From: Diogma glabrata | Lineage: Eukaryota; Arthropoda; Insecta; Diptera; Cylindrotomidae | DNA length: 64,000 bases | Direction of reading: 5' to 3' | Assembly (NCBI GenBank): GCA_963693315.1 | Contig: OY856187.1 | Span: 48,644,201-48,708,200, forward strand | Part shown: positions 1 through 11,797 of the stretch, piece after piece | Layout of the letters: the number at the start of each line of letters is the position of its first letter | How positions within the stretch are numbered: the first letter of the stretch is position 1 | Program-made: the position numbers and the translations under genes | Notes under the pieces: model-generated | Told to the model about the DNA's origin: nothing | Databases searched by the model: none | The model's input: the letters and a program-made list of their open reading frames with translations, nothing else

Positions 1-1351
1 CAATTCGGTTACGGTAAGTCATCCTCAGACTTAAAACTGCAATGAAAGAGATACTGGAATCGCTAGATAGTGACGTTATTTATGCTGGTTAATAGTGAAC
101 CGGTCCGCTTTGCGTTCATTATTTTTATACATTATGTAAAACTTATAACCAACTCTCTTATATGCAGCAAAACAACAGGAAAACTGAGTTGATCCATACA
201 TTTATTACATAAAATTCAACCTACACAGTAATCCCAATCATCAATTTGTTTCACATCATTTAAGATTAAAGCTTTTCTTATTTTCTAGCATACATTTTTC
301 CTTCCACTTTCGAAAAGTAATTAGAACATATGTAAATTTTTCGTACCTTCATGTTCTCGTTTAACATTATCATCGTTTCACGCGATTAAGCAAGAATAAA
401 TCTAAGTTATCGCCAATTTTAAATAAAAGGATAATTTTCCATTACAAAATCAAATTTTTTTCAAATCCAAGATTTATTTGAAAATCATTTTCTTTTCGCT
501 CCAAAAATTATTTATTATTATTATTATTACAACGCCAACCATTTCAAAGGAATTTTCAACGGTTAATAGGAAAACATAAGCCATAAAACTTTGTCAAGTG
601 TAAAAATATGTTGACAGTTAAGATAAAAAATATTTTCGATAATATTTAAAAGATAGTTTTTTGTCTCAAATGTGAACGTTAATGATGTGAATTTTTATTT
701 ATAGAATGTATGTAGGTGGTAGGTTTCTACAACAAAAAATCCTACAAAATTATTAATGTGACTTTTATGAAATTTATATAATCCATTCATGAGAAGTAAT
801 CTACAGGTCGTTACTCTTTTGTGATTCTTTTAAAAGAATTTTGTTTGTAATGGAAACATTATCCTTAAACAACATAATTGATACCATCGAGACATCAGAT
901 TGAAGTGTTTAAAAGTTGTCGAATGTAATATAATATTTAGAATTTCTACAAAAATTGAAAAGATTTTTTTTTAATTTCTGCAAACTAAAAGATGTCTAGA
1001 CTATTTCCAATAATATATACACATACTAAAACAATTATACTTAAAACTGTAACCAAATCCTTTTGACTAAAATCATAAAAGCATACAAGACATTAAAATA
1101 TTTTCCCTTTTTAAAGCTTTTGTCTTTTCACATTTTGGTGTATTATTATTGTACATTTATCTCATTAATATTCAAAATATCAACTCAAATTTTTTTTGTA
1201 TTTTTATTTTAATTCATTTGGGGGCAACACTTATCAAGATTAAAAAAAATTGTTTGGAGACCATTTATATATTTAAGTGGCATTACATTGTGATAAGAAA
1301 TAGATACTGGTTGAGAAAAGGAATATGATGACTGTAATTTATTTATTTAAA
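1..1351. other. AT-rich flank without recognised gene
   Basis: I see no coding region, RNA gene or clear repeat boundary here. The sequence is AT-rich with short homopolymer runs and a small ATT microsatellite near 509-528. It forms the left flank of the BEL-1 insertion and ends in the 5-bp target copy CCAAA at 1352-1356. Confidence 0.6.
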
Positions 1352-1356
1352 CCAAA

Positions 1357-1707
1357 TGTCAATGCACAGATTTGACATGGCGTAAATATATTCTATTTAC
1401 TTAATTCTAAATATTTCTATACTCATAATTATATATATTGTTGAATCATTTATGCAATTCAGTACAATTTAATTGTACTGTTTTTCAAGGTTAACAAAGT
1501 GGTATAGAAGTAAATTATTTTGATGTCATCATCAAATTTATTAACTTACATATGAAAATTACGATTTGTTTGATAGTTTTTATGAATTATGTTTAAAAAT
1601 AAAAATTACTCTTTAATTAGAAACCAACAGAAAAACACATATTGTATTTATTTTTCTGATTAATAAAACATCAACTAATAAAACATCAACCGATTTGAGA
1701 GTCAACA
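1357..1707 (+). repeat. BEL-1 5' LTR
   Basis: The segment begins TGTCAATGCACAG and ends GAGAGTCAACA. It aligns end to end with 9326-9676 at identical length. Differences seen by eye include a cluster near 1540-1550 (TTAACTTACAT against TTACCTTGAAT) and single changes in the last quarter. Transcription start and polyadenylation signals were not resolved, although AATAAA-type motifs occur in the second half. Confidence 0.95.
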
Positions 1708-1709
1708 TT

Positions 1710-1770
1710 TGGTCCTTCGAGCTAAACAAGATACCAGTTTGGATTTACATCAACATTTGGTCCTTCGAGC
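1710..1770 (+). other. BEL-1 primer binding site, present twice
   Basis: Two bases after the 5' LTR, TGGTCCTTCGAGC (1710-1722) is complementary to the 3' end of tRNA-Tyr including its CCA. The same 13 bases recur at 1758-1770 within a repeated unit of about 34 bp whose copies start 48 bp apart. Only the first is in the normal position. The second looks like a duplication of the leader. Confidence 0.8.
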
Positions 1771-2001
1771 TAAAGAAGATACAGCACCAGTGGATCTACA
1801 TCATCATTTGATCATCATAAACATTCGGTCTTTCAAACCGTGATCACTGGATTTTTCAAAACATCAATAAAGCTGAAGCAGCGATCATCAACATCAAGAC
1901 GCAGCTACGTATTGAAATCTAGGCTACGTATAACTACATAAACATTTGATTGTTCAAACCAGTCTTAAAAAACCCCAAGAACAAAACACCAATTTTAAAA
2001 T

Positions 2002-3090
2002 ATGGCGGATTACCAAGGCTTGGTTCAAGCACAAACAGAGATTTCCGAAAGATTGAAAACTGTGCAAAGGAACACCAAAAAGGATGGCAAGGAGCGCAAG
2101 ACAACCAAAGAATATTTTAAAAAACGCCTGGCAGAGATCCACACTCTTTGGGAAAAATTCAAAGCTAACGACAATAAACTGCAAGCCTTTTTTGAGCAAA
2201 CAAAGGAAGAGGCTTACTGGAAATCAAGAGAAGAATTGTATACAGCTAAAAATGATTTCCAATCGTATCTGGAGCAAGAAATTCAAAATATGGAAGCAGC
2301 AGCACAAGACAACTCAATACCTGCAGAAATAGCACGTACGCCAGATCAAGATCATCTAACACTGAACCCAAACACGGCGGCTCTGATACAAAAACAGAGG
2401 ATCAGAGCAAAAGAATTGTTGCGGAACATTAAAACAATTAAAGATGACACACAAGCAAACATCAGAACAAAGTCATATTATAATCAGAAGATTAAATATC
2501 TCACTCGCGAATGGGAAAATATATCCATTCTTCATGAAGACATCATCGTGGAAGACACTGACCAGATCTACAACCAAGAATTCGAATACTGGGAAAGTGA
2601 GTTCTTCGATATAACACAAACAATGGAAGAGGAAATCGAAAAATTAGGAAAATCCTTTTTTCACGCAACACAACAAGTTCAGCCGAGAAGTCAAACGCCA
2701 GCAATAACAATTCCTACGTTCAATGGAAATTATTTACAATGGACAACATTTAGAGACATTTTTACACAAGTGATACATGATAGCCAGGAAATTGGAAATG
2801 CCACAAAAATGCACCACCTAAAAACGCATGTAATAGATCAAGCAGCTGATTTGTTAAAACACTTCACCACATCAGAAGACAACTACCAAACAGCATGGGC
2901 AACGCTTAACGCAAGATATAACAACAAGCGAATATTAGTCTCATCACACATCAAGAGGCTATTAAACTTTGGAACAATCCAAAATGAAGCATCATCATCA
3001 ATTAGAAAATTGGTAGACACCGCAAAAGAATCTCTACAATGCATTAAAAATCTTGGTATCGACACTGATGCATGGGACCTTTGGTATTAG
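2002..3090 (+). pseudogene. gag: BEL-1 gag, N-terminal and capsid part
   Basis: The first ATG of the internal region opens a 362-residue frame. Residues 1-110 are rich in Lys, Glu and Gln and look coiled-coil. Residues about 230-340 carry the DUF1759 capsid signature of BEL elements, with the motif around IPTFNGNYLQW and the following FRDIF. The frame breaks near 3085, where homology continues one frame over in the piece starting at 3072. Gag forms the particle that packages element RNA. The break means this copy would release a capsid lacking its zinc-knuckle region. Confidence 0.85.
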
Positions 3091-4154
3091 AACTATTATT
3101 GCCAAAATTAGATACGGAAAAACACAAACTATATGAACAAAGCTTGGACGATCCGAAAGAAATCCCTTCATTAGAACATTTATTCACCTTTTTAGAGAAA
3201 AGATTCCAATCTTTAGAACTAATTAAGGAATACAAATACAAGAGAGATGGCATTGCAAAGGATTTTAAACCACATCAGGCGAGCCAAACCATTTCAAAAT
3301 TTCAACATCAACGAAAAGGTCTCCAGGGATACAATACGCAAATCAGTATCCATTGCCGATATTGCAAAAGAGAGCATTTCATTACGGAATGTCAAAATTT
3401 TCTTAACATGTCAGCAAAAGCACGAGTGGAGTTTGTATCTAAAGTAGAACTATGCAAAGTCTGCTTACATCATTATACAGATACAAAATGCACATCAAAA
3501 AATAACTGTAAAATTTGCAATAAAAACCATCACACAATTTTACATCGAAATGAAATTATTGCAGCCTTAATAAAAAATGAAGAAAACGTATTGTTAGCCA
3601 CAGCACTTATAAAAGTTCTGGCAAGCGATGGACATTTTGAATTGTTTAGAGCTTTGATTGACCCTTGTGCCCAAGGAACATTTATAACGGAAGCAGCTGT
3701 ACAACAACTAAGGCTACGAAAATACAAAAGTAACGTGTCTGTATCTGGTATAGCAAACGCCAAGTCAGGACAGTCACATCACAAGGTTTATCTCACGATT
3801 AAGCCTCGGTACACTTCAACATTCATTTTAAATGCAGAAGCACAAGTAATGACCGTAATATCGGCCGATATGCCACAAACATCAATACAAGAACTGGAAT
3901 TCATCAACAACACAATATTGGCAGACCCAACATATTATAACTCTGGACCAATCGATATATTGATTGGAGCAAATTATTACGGAGAAATTATTCTTCTTGG
4001 GATTGTAACAAATAAAAATAAATGGTTCGCTCAACAGACGAATTTAGGGTGGACCATCAGTGGGCCATCATCAACATCAAGATCACATGATACCATAAAT
4101 ATGATGGTTCATTTAGATTGCCAGCGAAGAATTAAATCGATTTTGGGAAATTGA
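3072..4154 (+). pseudogene. BEL-1 gag C-terminus, zinc knuckles and protease
   Basis: This continues the gag frame after a frameshift. Two cysteine-histidine knuckles are visible: CRYCKREHFITEC (about residues 95-107), then a CxxC/CxxCxxxH cluster about 25 residues on. They match the nucleic-acid-binding region of BEL Gag. A DUF1758-type aspartic protease follows at about residue 195. Its active-site triplet reads Asp-Pro-Cys (ALIDPCAQ), where BEL-2 in this window has Asp-Ser-Gly. This triplet varies in BEL elements, so loss of activity is likely but not certain. The frame ends at 4154 because of a frameshift near 4125; homologous sequence continues from 4126. Confidence 0.85.
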
Positions 4155-4719
4155 AGAAATAGATCCCGAAAAACAACTTTCATTAGAAGAAAAAAAATGT
4201 GAAGAAATGTACGAGAATTCTAAGAAAAGATTAGTCAATGGATGTTATGAAGTAAAGTTACCTCTAAAGGAAGAAGGAATACTGGGTGATTCAAAAAAGC
4301 AAGCCATGGCGAGGTTGATACAAGTTGAAAAGCGGTTGGAACGAAACCTAAAGCTAAAGCAGGACTATCACGCATTTATGAACGAATATATACAATTAGG
4401 ACACATGATACCTGCAAAAACATCAGAAAATCAACTAGAAAAAAATTATTTACCACACCATGCCGTTGTCAAAGAATCCAGTTCAACAACAAAGGTACGT
4501 GTGGTCTTCGACGCGTCGATGAAGACTACATCAGGATTGAGCTTTAACGATCTACAACTGATCGGCCCGACTTTACAACAAGACTTATTCTCAATTGTGT
4601 TGAGATGGAGAATTTACAAATACGTTTTCACTGCTGATATTGAGAAAATGTATCGTCAAATCAAAGTAGCAGAAGAACATCAGGATTTGCAGAGAAAATT
4701 GTGGAGAAATGAACCGTAA
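4126..4719 (+). pseudogene. BEL-1 reverse transcriptase, N-terminal half
   Basis: The frame picks up at 4126 with the NRFWEIEE-type linker found between protease and RT in BEL elements, without an ATG until 4207. RT landmarks are LPHHAVVKE, the block around RVVFDAS (motif A region), and DIEKMYRQI. It stops at 4719 owing to another one-base-type shift near 4715, next to WRNEP. The catalytic YIDD box lies in the following piece. This RT would copy the element RNA from the tRNA-Tyr primer if the frames were intact. Confidence 0.88.
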
Positions 4720-6328
4720 GCCAGTAAAAGAGTATAAATTAACAACAATCACATACGGGACCGCATCAGCACCATATTTAGCCACAAAAACGTTACAACA
4801 ATTAGCTAACGATGAAAAAGATTCATTCCAACCAAAAACAATTGAAGTTCTCAAGGAACAGTTTTACATAGATGACGTCTTGTCAGGATCAGATAGCATA
4901 AAAGATGCAGTAAAATTACAACAAGAACTGATAGATCTACTAAAACGCGGGGGATTCAACCTCAGAAAATGGTCCAGCAACAGCAATGAAATTTTGGAAA
5001 ATATTCCAAATGACCGCAGAGAAATAAAAAACTTAGAAATAAAGGATAGTGCCACTATAAAAACATTAGGTATATATTGGAGTCCTTTATCAGATACATT
5101 CAGTTTTAAGACAACGGAAACTCCTGACTTCAGAAAACCTAACACCAAGCGGAGAGTGCTCTCAAACATCGCAAAAATTTTTGATCCACTAGGGTGGCTA
5201 GCACCAGTAACCGTATCTGCAAAAATTTTCATGCAAAAAATATGGGTGACAGGAATTGATTGGGATGAAGAAATCCCAAAAAATTTGAATAGTTATTGGG
5301 AAAAATTCGAACAACAACTACCATCTATACAAAATATTAAAATTCCACGATGGATAAATTTCGATGGATCCGGAAGATTGGAACTACACGGATTCTGTGA
5401 TGCATCTGAGGATGCATATTCTGCTGTTATATACAGCAAAGTTATAGATGTTAATGGTACCATTCACATCACGCTACTTACAGCCAAAACAAAAGTAGCG
5501 CCGCTAAAAAAAATCAGTTTACCACGTTTAGAGCTATGCGGAGCTACACTTCTTGCCAAATTGATAAAATACGTTCAACAAGCATTAATGATCGATTGTA
5601 CAATTTTTGCCTATACCGATTCCACTATTACGCTTGCATGGATACAAGGCCATCCGAATAAATGGAAAACATTCGTCGGGAATCGAGTCACAGAAATACA
5701 AAATGCCATACCAGCAAAATGCTGGTCTCATGTAAAATCTGAAGATAATCCTGCAGATTGCGCATCACGAGGCGTAGGTCCAGAAGAAATACAACAACAT
5801 CAACTATGGTGGTCAGGACCAGTTTGGCTAAAAACTACAGGTACGAAGAACACACCGCTCAAACAATTTGAGACCGAACAAGATTTGAAGAAAATGAAAT
5901 TAGCAGCCTTTTTAACAACATCATACGAAAAGGATTTTTTGAATAAATATTCATCACTAAATAAGCTATTAAGAATAATAGCTTATGCAAAGCGTTTTGT
6001 AAACAACTGCACGAAAAAAGATGAAAAATTAACAGGTCCGTTGAAAACATCTGAATTATGGGATAGTAGAAAAACTATTGTAAAAACTCTTCAAGAAGTC
6101 AGTTTTCCTGATGAGCTGAAAATCCTAAGGAAAGGGCAAACGTTACCAACACGAAAATCTCTTCTTCAACTAAATCCGTTTATTGACGAAGGTGGGATTA
6201 TGAGAGTTGGAGGAAGATTAAAGCATTCACTATTAATGTATGAAACAAAACATCCAATCATACTACCAAAACATCATTATGTGACAAAACTAATAATCGA
6301 AGATGCGCATTGCAGAACACTACATTGA
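4709..6328 (+). pseudogene. BEL-1 reverse transcriptase C-half, RNase H, integrase start
   Basis: This long frame of 539 residues holds ITYGTASAPYL, the catalytic FYIDDVLSG box at about residue 52, the RNase H-like block with LHGFCDAS and TDSTITLAWIQ, and the NPADCASRG motif typical of BEL elements. Near the end (HPIILPKHH, DAHCRTLH) the integrase zinc-binding domain begins. It ends in a TGA at 6326-6328; the same frame runs on without a shift, so this is a nonsense codon where relatives have Gly. It is the only simple stop seen in the pol region. Confidence 0.9.
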
Positions 6329-6910
6329 GGAACACAACTGACACTTAGCTTCATTAGAAGAAACTACTGGATTATAAACGCAAAGGACATCACGCGACAA
6401 GTAATCCACAAATGCATACGATGTTTCCGGTACAAAGCCAAGGAATCAGAACAATTGATGGGAAATCTGCCAACAGCAAGAGTGCAACCATCACGTCCAT
6501 TTACACACACAGGGGTTGACTACGCAGGACCCATTCACTTAAGAACATCGAGAGGACGAGGCCAAAAAACGCATAAGGGATATATAGCGCTATTTGTTTG
6601 TCTGGCCACAAAAGCTATTCACATAGAAGTAGTTAGTGATCTAACAACGCAAACATTCATAGCAGCACTAAAGCGTTTCACGGCCCGAAGAGGGTGCTGT
6701 CGTCACATTTACAGCGATTGTGGCACCAATTTTAAAGGAGCCAGTAAGGTATTGAGAGATGATTTCAAAAAGTTCAATAAAGAATGCATGCCGGGAATAT
6801 TGAATAATATTAACAATGACGGCATCACATTCCATTTCAACGCCCCCGCAAGTCAACGCCCCCGCAGTTCAACAAGGAGGTTTGTGGGAAGCTGGAGTAA
6901 AATCAATTAA
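6329..6910 (+). pseudogene. BEL-1 integrase zinc finger and catalytic core
   Basis: This continues the frame of the previous piece after the TGA. It shows the second half of the HHCC zinc site (CIRCFRYKAK), then the integrase core with the first catalytic Asp in GVDYAGP and the second in IYSDCGTNF. The frame is lost near 6840-6865, where a tandem duplication of about 16 bp (CGCCCCCGCA... twice) replaces the expected PHFGGLWE region. The catalytic Glu then lies in the next frame. Confidence 0.88.
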
Positions 6911-7544
6911 ACATCATTTGAGAAGAATATTAGGCGAAGCATCACTAACTTATGAAGAGATGTCTACTACACTCGCCCAAATCGAAGCTTGTCTTAATTC
7001 TAGACCTATATGTCCAATCTCGTCAGACATAAACGATATTGAAGCACTAACACCAGGGCATTTTCTAGTAGGAGAACCATTGGTCGCACCATCAGAGCCA
7101 AATATTACTGAGGAAGCAATAACAATCACCAAACGATGGAAACGGGTTCAAAAATTATATCAAGATTTTTGGAAAAGATGGTCATTGGAATATCTTACTT
7201 CACTACAACAAAGAATGAAGTGGAAGAAACAAATGCCAAATGTGAAAATTGGAGACATCGTCATGATAAAGGACAATAATTTGCCACCAACACAATGGTT
7301 GCTAGCCAGAATTTCTGAAACACATCCAGGAACTGATGGCCATGTTAGAGTAGTGACGCTAAAATGCAACGGGAACAAAAGCGTGCAAAGACCAATTCAT
7401 AAGATATGTATACTACCAATTGATGATAACATGATTAGCGCTACGAACAACGTAGAAAATGAAATAGCCAATAATAGCAGTCCAGATGCAATCATTAAGG
7501 ATGAGCCCAAACAACGCAAATCACCCAGAAGCGTAAGGATTGCT
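6850..7544 (+). pseudogene. BEL-1 integrase C-terminus with DUF5641-type tail
   Basis: After the duplication the frame reads GGLWEAGVKSIKHHLRRI, with the catalytic Glu of the DDE triad, then IEACLNSRPICP and the C-terminal domain around WLLARISETHPGTDGHVRVV, characteristic of BEL/Pao integrases. The same open frame runs straight into the env-like signal region without a stop, so env is not separated from pol by a clean boundary in this copy. Confidence 0.87.
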
Positions 7545-9291
7545 ATGATATTACTACTAGCCATGACAGGTTTGATTGGGATTACAAGTGTCAATGCAAA
7601 CGAACCATATACCATCAAACAATATGCCGACTCACCTGGTTTATATTTTCATGAAATGGGAAACTTACATTTTTCAACTAATGAATGGAACATTATTGTA
7701 TATATAAATATGAGCAGCTATTGGGATCAACCAAAACAACTTTAGATCATGCGTGCAGCATTTAACGACATTGACAAATTTTAATTCAACGAGGGATATA
7801 CCAAATTATATTAGCGAAATAAAATTACTAAAACATGCACTTGATGAAATCGAACAACGGAATTTACTAATTTCAAATTCTAATCATCGAATGAAAAGAG
7901 ATGAACCATTGCCATTTATTGGAAATCTACTAAATGATCTATTTGGAGTTCTCGATGACAAATCAGTTAAAGAGTTTAATAATCGAATCAATCAGCTTGC
8001 AACAAATGAAGAACATATAGTCAACATGATAAAAACTCAAACATCAATTGCAGATACAACCACAAATATTCTGAGAACTCAACAAGCAGAAATTGTCGAC
8101 CAATGGAAGGAGTTTACTCACGAAAATGAAATAATTAAGAGTAAACTAACAGATGCTACTGCATTTTTCTCATTAGTAACACTATCAAATACACTAATGA
8201 CAAATTTTCAACGAACACAGGATATCTTGCTTGACACATTATTAGAGAGCAAGGGGCAGAAAGTGAATCCTAATTTGATTCTGCCGGACCAACTAAAACA
8301 AGAATTAGACAAAATTCAACCACATTTACCTGATGGAGTAACATTACCAACTGGCAATAATCCAGAAGAAATTCGAAGCTTATACCATATAATGACTTGT
8401 GAAGCCCGTATAGTAGATAATTTAGCCATATTTAAAGTATCTTTGCCATTATTGGATATTGAGAGATTCAACATCTTTAAACCATTTCCATTGCCAGTAA
8501 TGAGAGAAAAGGAAATGGTACATATTCAACCTCAAATGGACTATATGGTTATAAATGCACACAAGGACCAGTATTACTACCTCACAGACAAGGATTTCAG
8601 TCAATGCATTCGAGCGCAACACCTGGAATACATCTGCTATCTGAAGGGGCCAATACATAGGACTACAACTGTCGGCGATACAATGTGCGAACTGATGATA
8701 TTACAATCACTTCCAACAAACGAAAACGTTTGTATATTATTGAGGGAACCTGCAGCTGAAAAATGGACCTACATTAACAACAATACTTGGGTTTATACAC
8801 TGCCAGCAGAGAAGATACTAACCATTGTTTGTGATCGTTACCAAGCAACCATCAAGATCAACAAAACAGGAATATTACAAATGGATTCTCAATGCATAGC
8901 TAAGAGTAGCACAATGGTTCTAAGAGCAACGAGCAAGGTTACAACAAAGATCAAGGGAGTACTGTTTCCAAAATTAAACTTAACGGAATATATGCCAACA
9001 AATACCGTTGAAACGGTTACTCAATCCAACAAAATACAGAATCATTTGGAACATCTACAAAAGCAAATTGATGAGCAGCGAGCCAATGAAAATAACATCA
9101 AATTAACGGGTCATGATATACATCAGTATACAGTTGGATATACATCAATCGCTGTCGTAGCTCTAATAATAACCGTCTATTGTATCAAATATCATCGTCG
9201 ACGAAACAACAACATTCAACATAAACATACAATATCATTGCCCAATCCAACAGCCATAGCGAGAATCGATCGACCCAGTGAACTAATTTAA
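7545..9291 (+). pseudogene. env: BEL-1 envelope-like glycoprotein frame (F-protein-like), one frameshift
   Basis: From the ATG at 7545 there is a hydrophobic signal-like stretch (ILLLAMTGLIG), then an N-terminal block with GLYFHEMG and NEWNIIVYIN, as seen at the start of insect retroviral Env proteins. A stop at 7743-7745 interrupts it, and homology continues from about 7746 in another frame to 9291. The long part shows a furin-type site RMKR followed by a hydrophobic FIGNLLNDLFGVL stretch, a heptad-like helical region, scattered cysteines, and a C-terminal membrane segment (about residues 465-485 of the long frame) with a basic cytosolic tail. This architecture matches the baculovirus F/insect errantivirus Env family. 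As read, the gene is broken. Confidence 0.78.
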
Positions 9292-9325
9292 GGTAAAACC
9301 ATGTCATGTTTTTAGCGGCCCAGAA

Positions 9326-9676
9326 TGTCAATGCACAGATTTGACATGGCGTAAATATATTCTATTTACTTAATTCTAAATATTTCTATACTCATAATTA
9401 TATATATTGTTGAATCATTTATGCAATTCAGTACAATTTAATTGTACTGTTTTTCAAGGTTAACAAAGTGGTATAGAAGTAAATTATTTTGATGTCATCA
9501 TCAAATTTATTACCTTGAATATGAAAATTACAATTTGTTTGATAGTTTTTATGAATTATGTTTAAAAATAAAAATCACTCTTTAATTAGAAACCAACAGA
9601 AAAACACATATTGTATTTATTTTTCTGATTAATAAAACATCAACTAATAAAACATCAACCGATTCGAGAGTCAACA
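9326..9676 (+). repeat. BEL-1 3' LTR
   Basis: This is the same 351-bp repeat as 1357-1707, ending TCAACA before the target copy CCAAA (9677-9681). A purine-poor but plausible polypurine-tract position is the AGCGGCCCAGAA just before it. The env frame stops 34 bp upstream. Confidence 0.95.
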
Positions 9677-10176
9677 CCAAACAACTCAGTTCTTTGATAT
9701 TTAAATAAATTTTTTTTAATATTTTTTTTTAAGAACGATTTTTTTAATAGATAATAAACGTAATAAAAAATTGAAGCGTCTGGACGAGTTTTAAATATCA
9801 ATATTAACGCGAAAATTCCTATAAGTAATTAGATATCAAGCGAACAAGGCAAGATTTGTTTCTCTTGAAACAAACTATTTAATGTAAAATAATTTCGTAG
9901 GTAGCTTTTTAGTATTTTGTTCAACTATTGAAAGTTTCATTTCCATAAAGATTTTCGACTTCAATTTACAAATAATTTGTTTTCCAATTAACCCTAATCG
10001 CAGTTCAAATTTGAATTGTTCATACATTGTTCATACATACCACCTTAATCACTATTATTATAGTCTTTTAGCCGAGAAGCGATAACTAAAATATACATTA
10101 AACGATTTTAACTATATATTTCTAAAATGGATAATGCTCTAGTGAATTTTAACCAATTGAAATTTCAGGTAGGGGT

Positions 10177-10365
10177 CAAACACGAAAAACCTGATCAGGG
10201 CCGGATATATTCAAATAAGGTTAACCTTAAAAGGGTATTCTAAATCAGGCCCGGAACAGGCCTACATCAGATTGCCCTAATAGGGATTGCCCTTATAGAA
10301 CTGACCAGGCCCTGATCACGCCCTGACTATATTCAGGTTTTCCCTAACTAATTTCTGCTCGGGTT
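10177..10365. repeat. Imperfect inverted-repeat (MITE-like) block
   Basis: The block is richer in GC than its surroundings and full of variants of CCTGATCAGGGCC, CCTATAAGGG and AGGCCTG. The left part has GAAAAACCTGATCAGGG and the right part reads CCCTGACTATATTCAGGTTTTCCC, partly its reverse complement. It looks like a short non-autonomous element with internal palindromes. Boundaries are uncertain. Confidence 0.4.
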
Positions 10366-11190
10366 GTTAAATTATTTTATTAGCATATATGTTTGAGTTC
10401 GTCAAACATTAAGAATGTTGATTTAAGCTACATTCATCATATTTTTATAATCAAATATTATAAGATTTAAATTAAAGTTTTAGTCCTGTTAAGCTCCCTA
10501 TAGAATATTTCCCACGATTATTTTTTTCTGGCAATTGGATAATTTTTAACGCGTCTGTAGGAATTTATCTCAAGAATTAAATGTAATTAGGGTCGTTTCA
10601 CAGGTTCGCGAATTACTTGCCATATTACCAACCTACATCTTTATAATCATTCTGCACTTGTCTACAGTTTTCAGAAGATGTCTGGAGAAGTCAACAAAAT
10701 AAATTTAATTGTTAATGACTTTTGTTTTTTACTTTTATTTGTTTGGAGAGAGAATTCAAAGGTCACCCAGTGTGGGAATCATTTAAGAATCACGAAATCG
10801 GTCACAATTTTGGTTTAAATGTTTTACGCTGTAGCCCGATATGCTCATTTGCATTCTTGTTGTTGAAATAGGAAAATTATGCCAAAAGTTACTTAGGATC
10901 ATCATTCTGATTAGAATGAAGTTTTAAATGGTTAACCAGATCAAATGTGTAAATTAGAAACGAATTTTGTACATATACAGTTTTCGAGGAAGATTTAAGA
11001 AGTGAGGTGCAGTATATATTAGATCACATTTGACGAAGTTTGAGCTTCACATGATGGTTTAAAAGTTATCAATCCAATTGGATATATATACCATCATTTG
11101 ACACATTTTTGATATGAAGCAATAATCAGATTGTTATTTTTACGGACACCCGCACTTATTTTAAAAATAGAACCATGCGTGCTTTATTTT

Positions 11191-11790
11191 TAACTTCCCG
11201 ATATGGGAAGTTATTGTTTTTGGGTCGATTTTCGAAATCGGAATTTTTATGATATCTTTACGTTTCTTGACCTCCTGAAACTGATTATACTATAGCTGGC
11301 AGTCTGAATGTGTGTCTCTGTGTATGTGTGTGTATATCGCTGTGTGTAGAATTTTTGCCCAACGCTTTCTCAACAACGGATGGGTCGATTTTAACGAAAA
11401 TGGTCGCAATCGATGTATCTTGTTGTAACTTAGAGCCCAGTCTAGCGAAAATAAATCATTTGTTTTTTAGTGGTTTCCAAAAAACGGAAAATCATCTCTT
11501 GCAAATATCATGAGATTTAATAATGCCATCAAGGTCATGAATCTTCCAATTGTTTGTCATTATGTCAGACATTTATAATGAGGTTTGTAAAAACAATTGC
11601 TATCTTAGTTTTTGAGATTTTTAACAAAATGTGAAAAAACTACGTGTTATTTTTATTATGCAAACGAATGCTATCTGGATGAAACTTTTGTATGTAAATG
11701 AGCTGCAAACACATTTGAATATCAAAAACCTGAGTTATTTTCTAAATTTGACAAAAAGGTCAGAGGTTCGAGAGAAGATTGCCTGCTCAT
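11191..11790. repeat. Dispersed repeat copy A, with terminal hairpin
   Basis: The copy starts with the perfect 9-bp stem TAACTTCCC-GATAT-GGGAAGTTA (11191-11213), followed by TTGTTTTTGGGTCGATTTTC, a GT-rich simple repeat, and the shared blocks CAACAACGGATG, TTTTTTAGTGGTTTCC and GAAAATCATCTCTTGCAAAT. The same order of blocks recurs from 11798. No coding potential. Confidence 0.65.
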
Positions 11791-11797
11791 CTGTTTA

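Larger units (their letters stand above)
1357..9676 (+). mobile_element. BEL-1: BEL/Pao LTR retrotransposon with env-like frame, damaged
   Basis: This is a full-length LTR retroelement of 8320 bp. Both LTRs are 351 bp, start TG and end CA, and are flanked by the 5-bp direct repeat CCAAA (1352-1356 and 9677-9681), the usual BEL duplication length. Internal order is tRNA primer site, gag (DUF1759), zinc knuckles, aspartic protease, reverse transcriptase, RNase H, integrase, DUF5641-type tail, then an env-like frame, which is BEL/Pao order. The two LTRs differ at about six positions by eye (about 2 percent), so insertion is fairly recent. Despite that, gag-pol-env carries at least five frame changes and one nonsense codon, so this copy cannot make an intact polyprotein as read. 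Confidence 0.93.
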
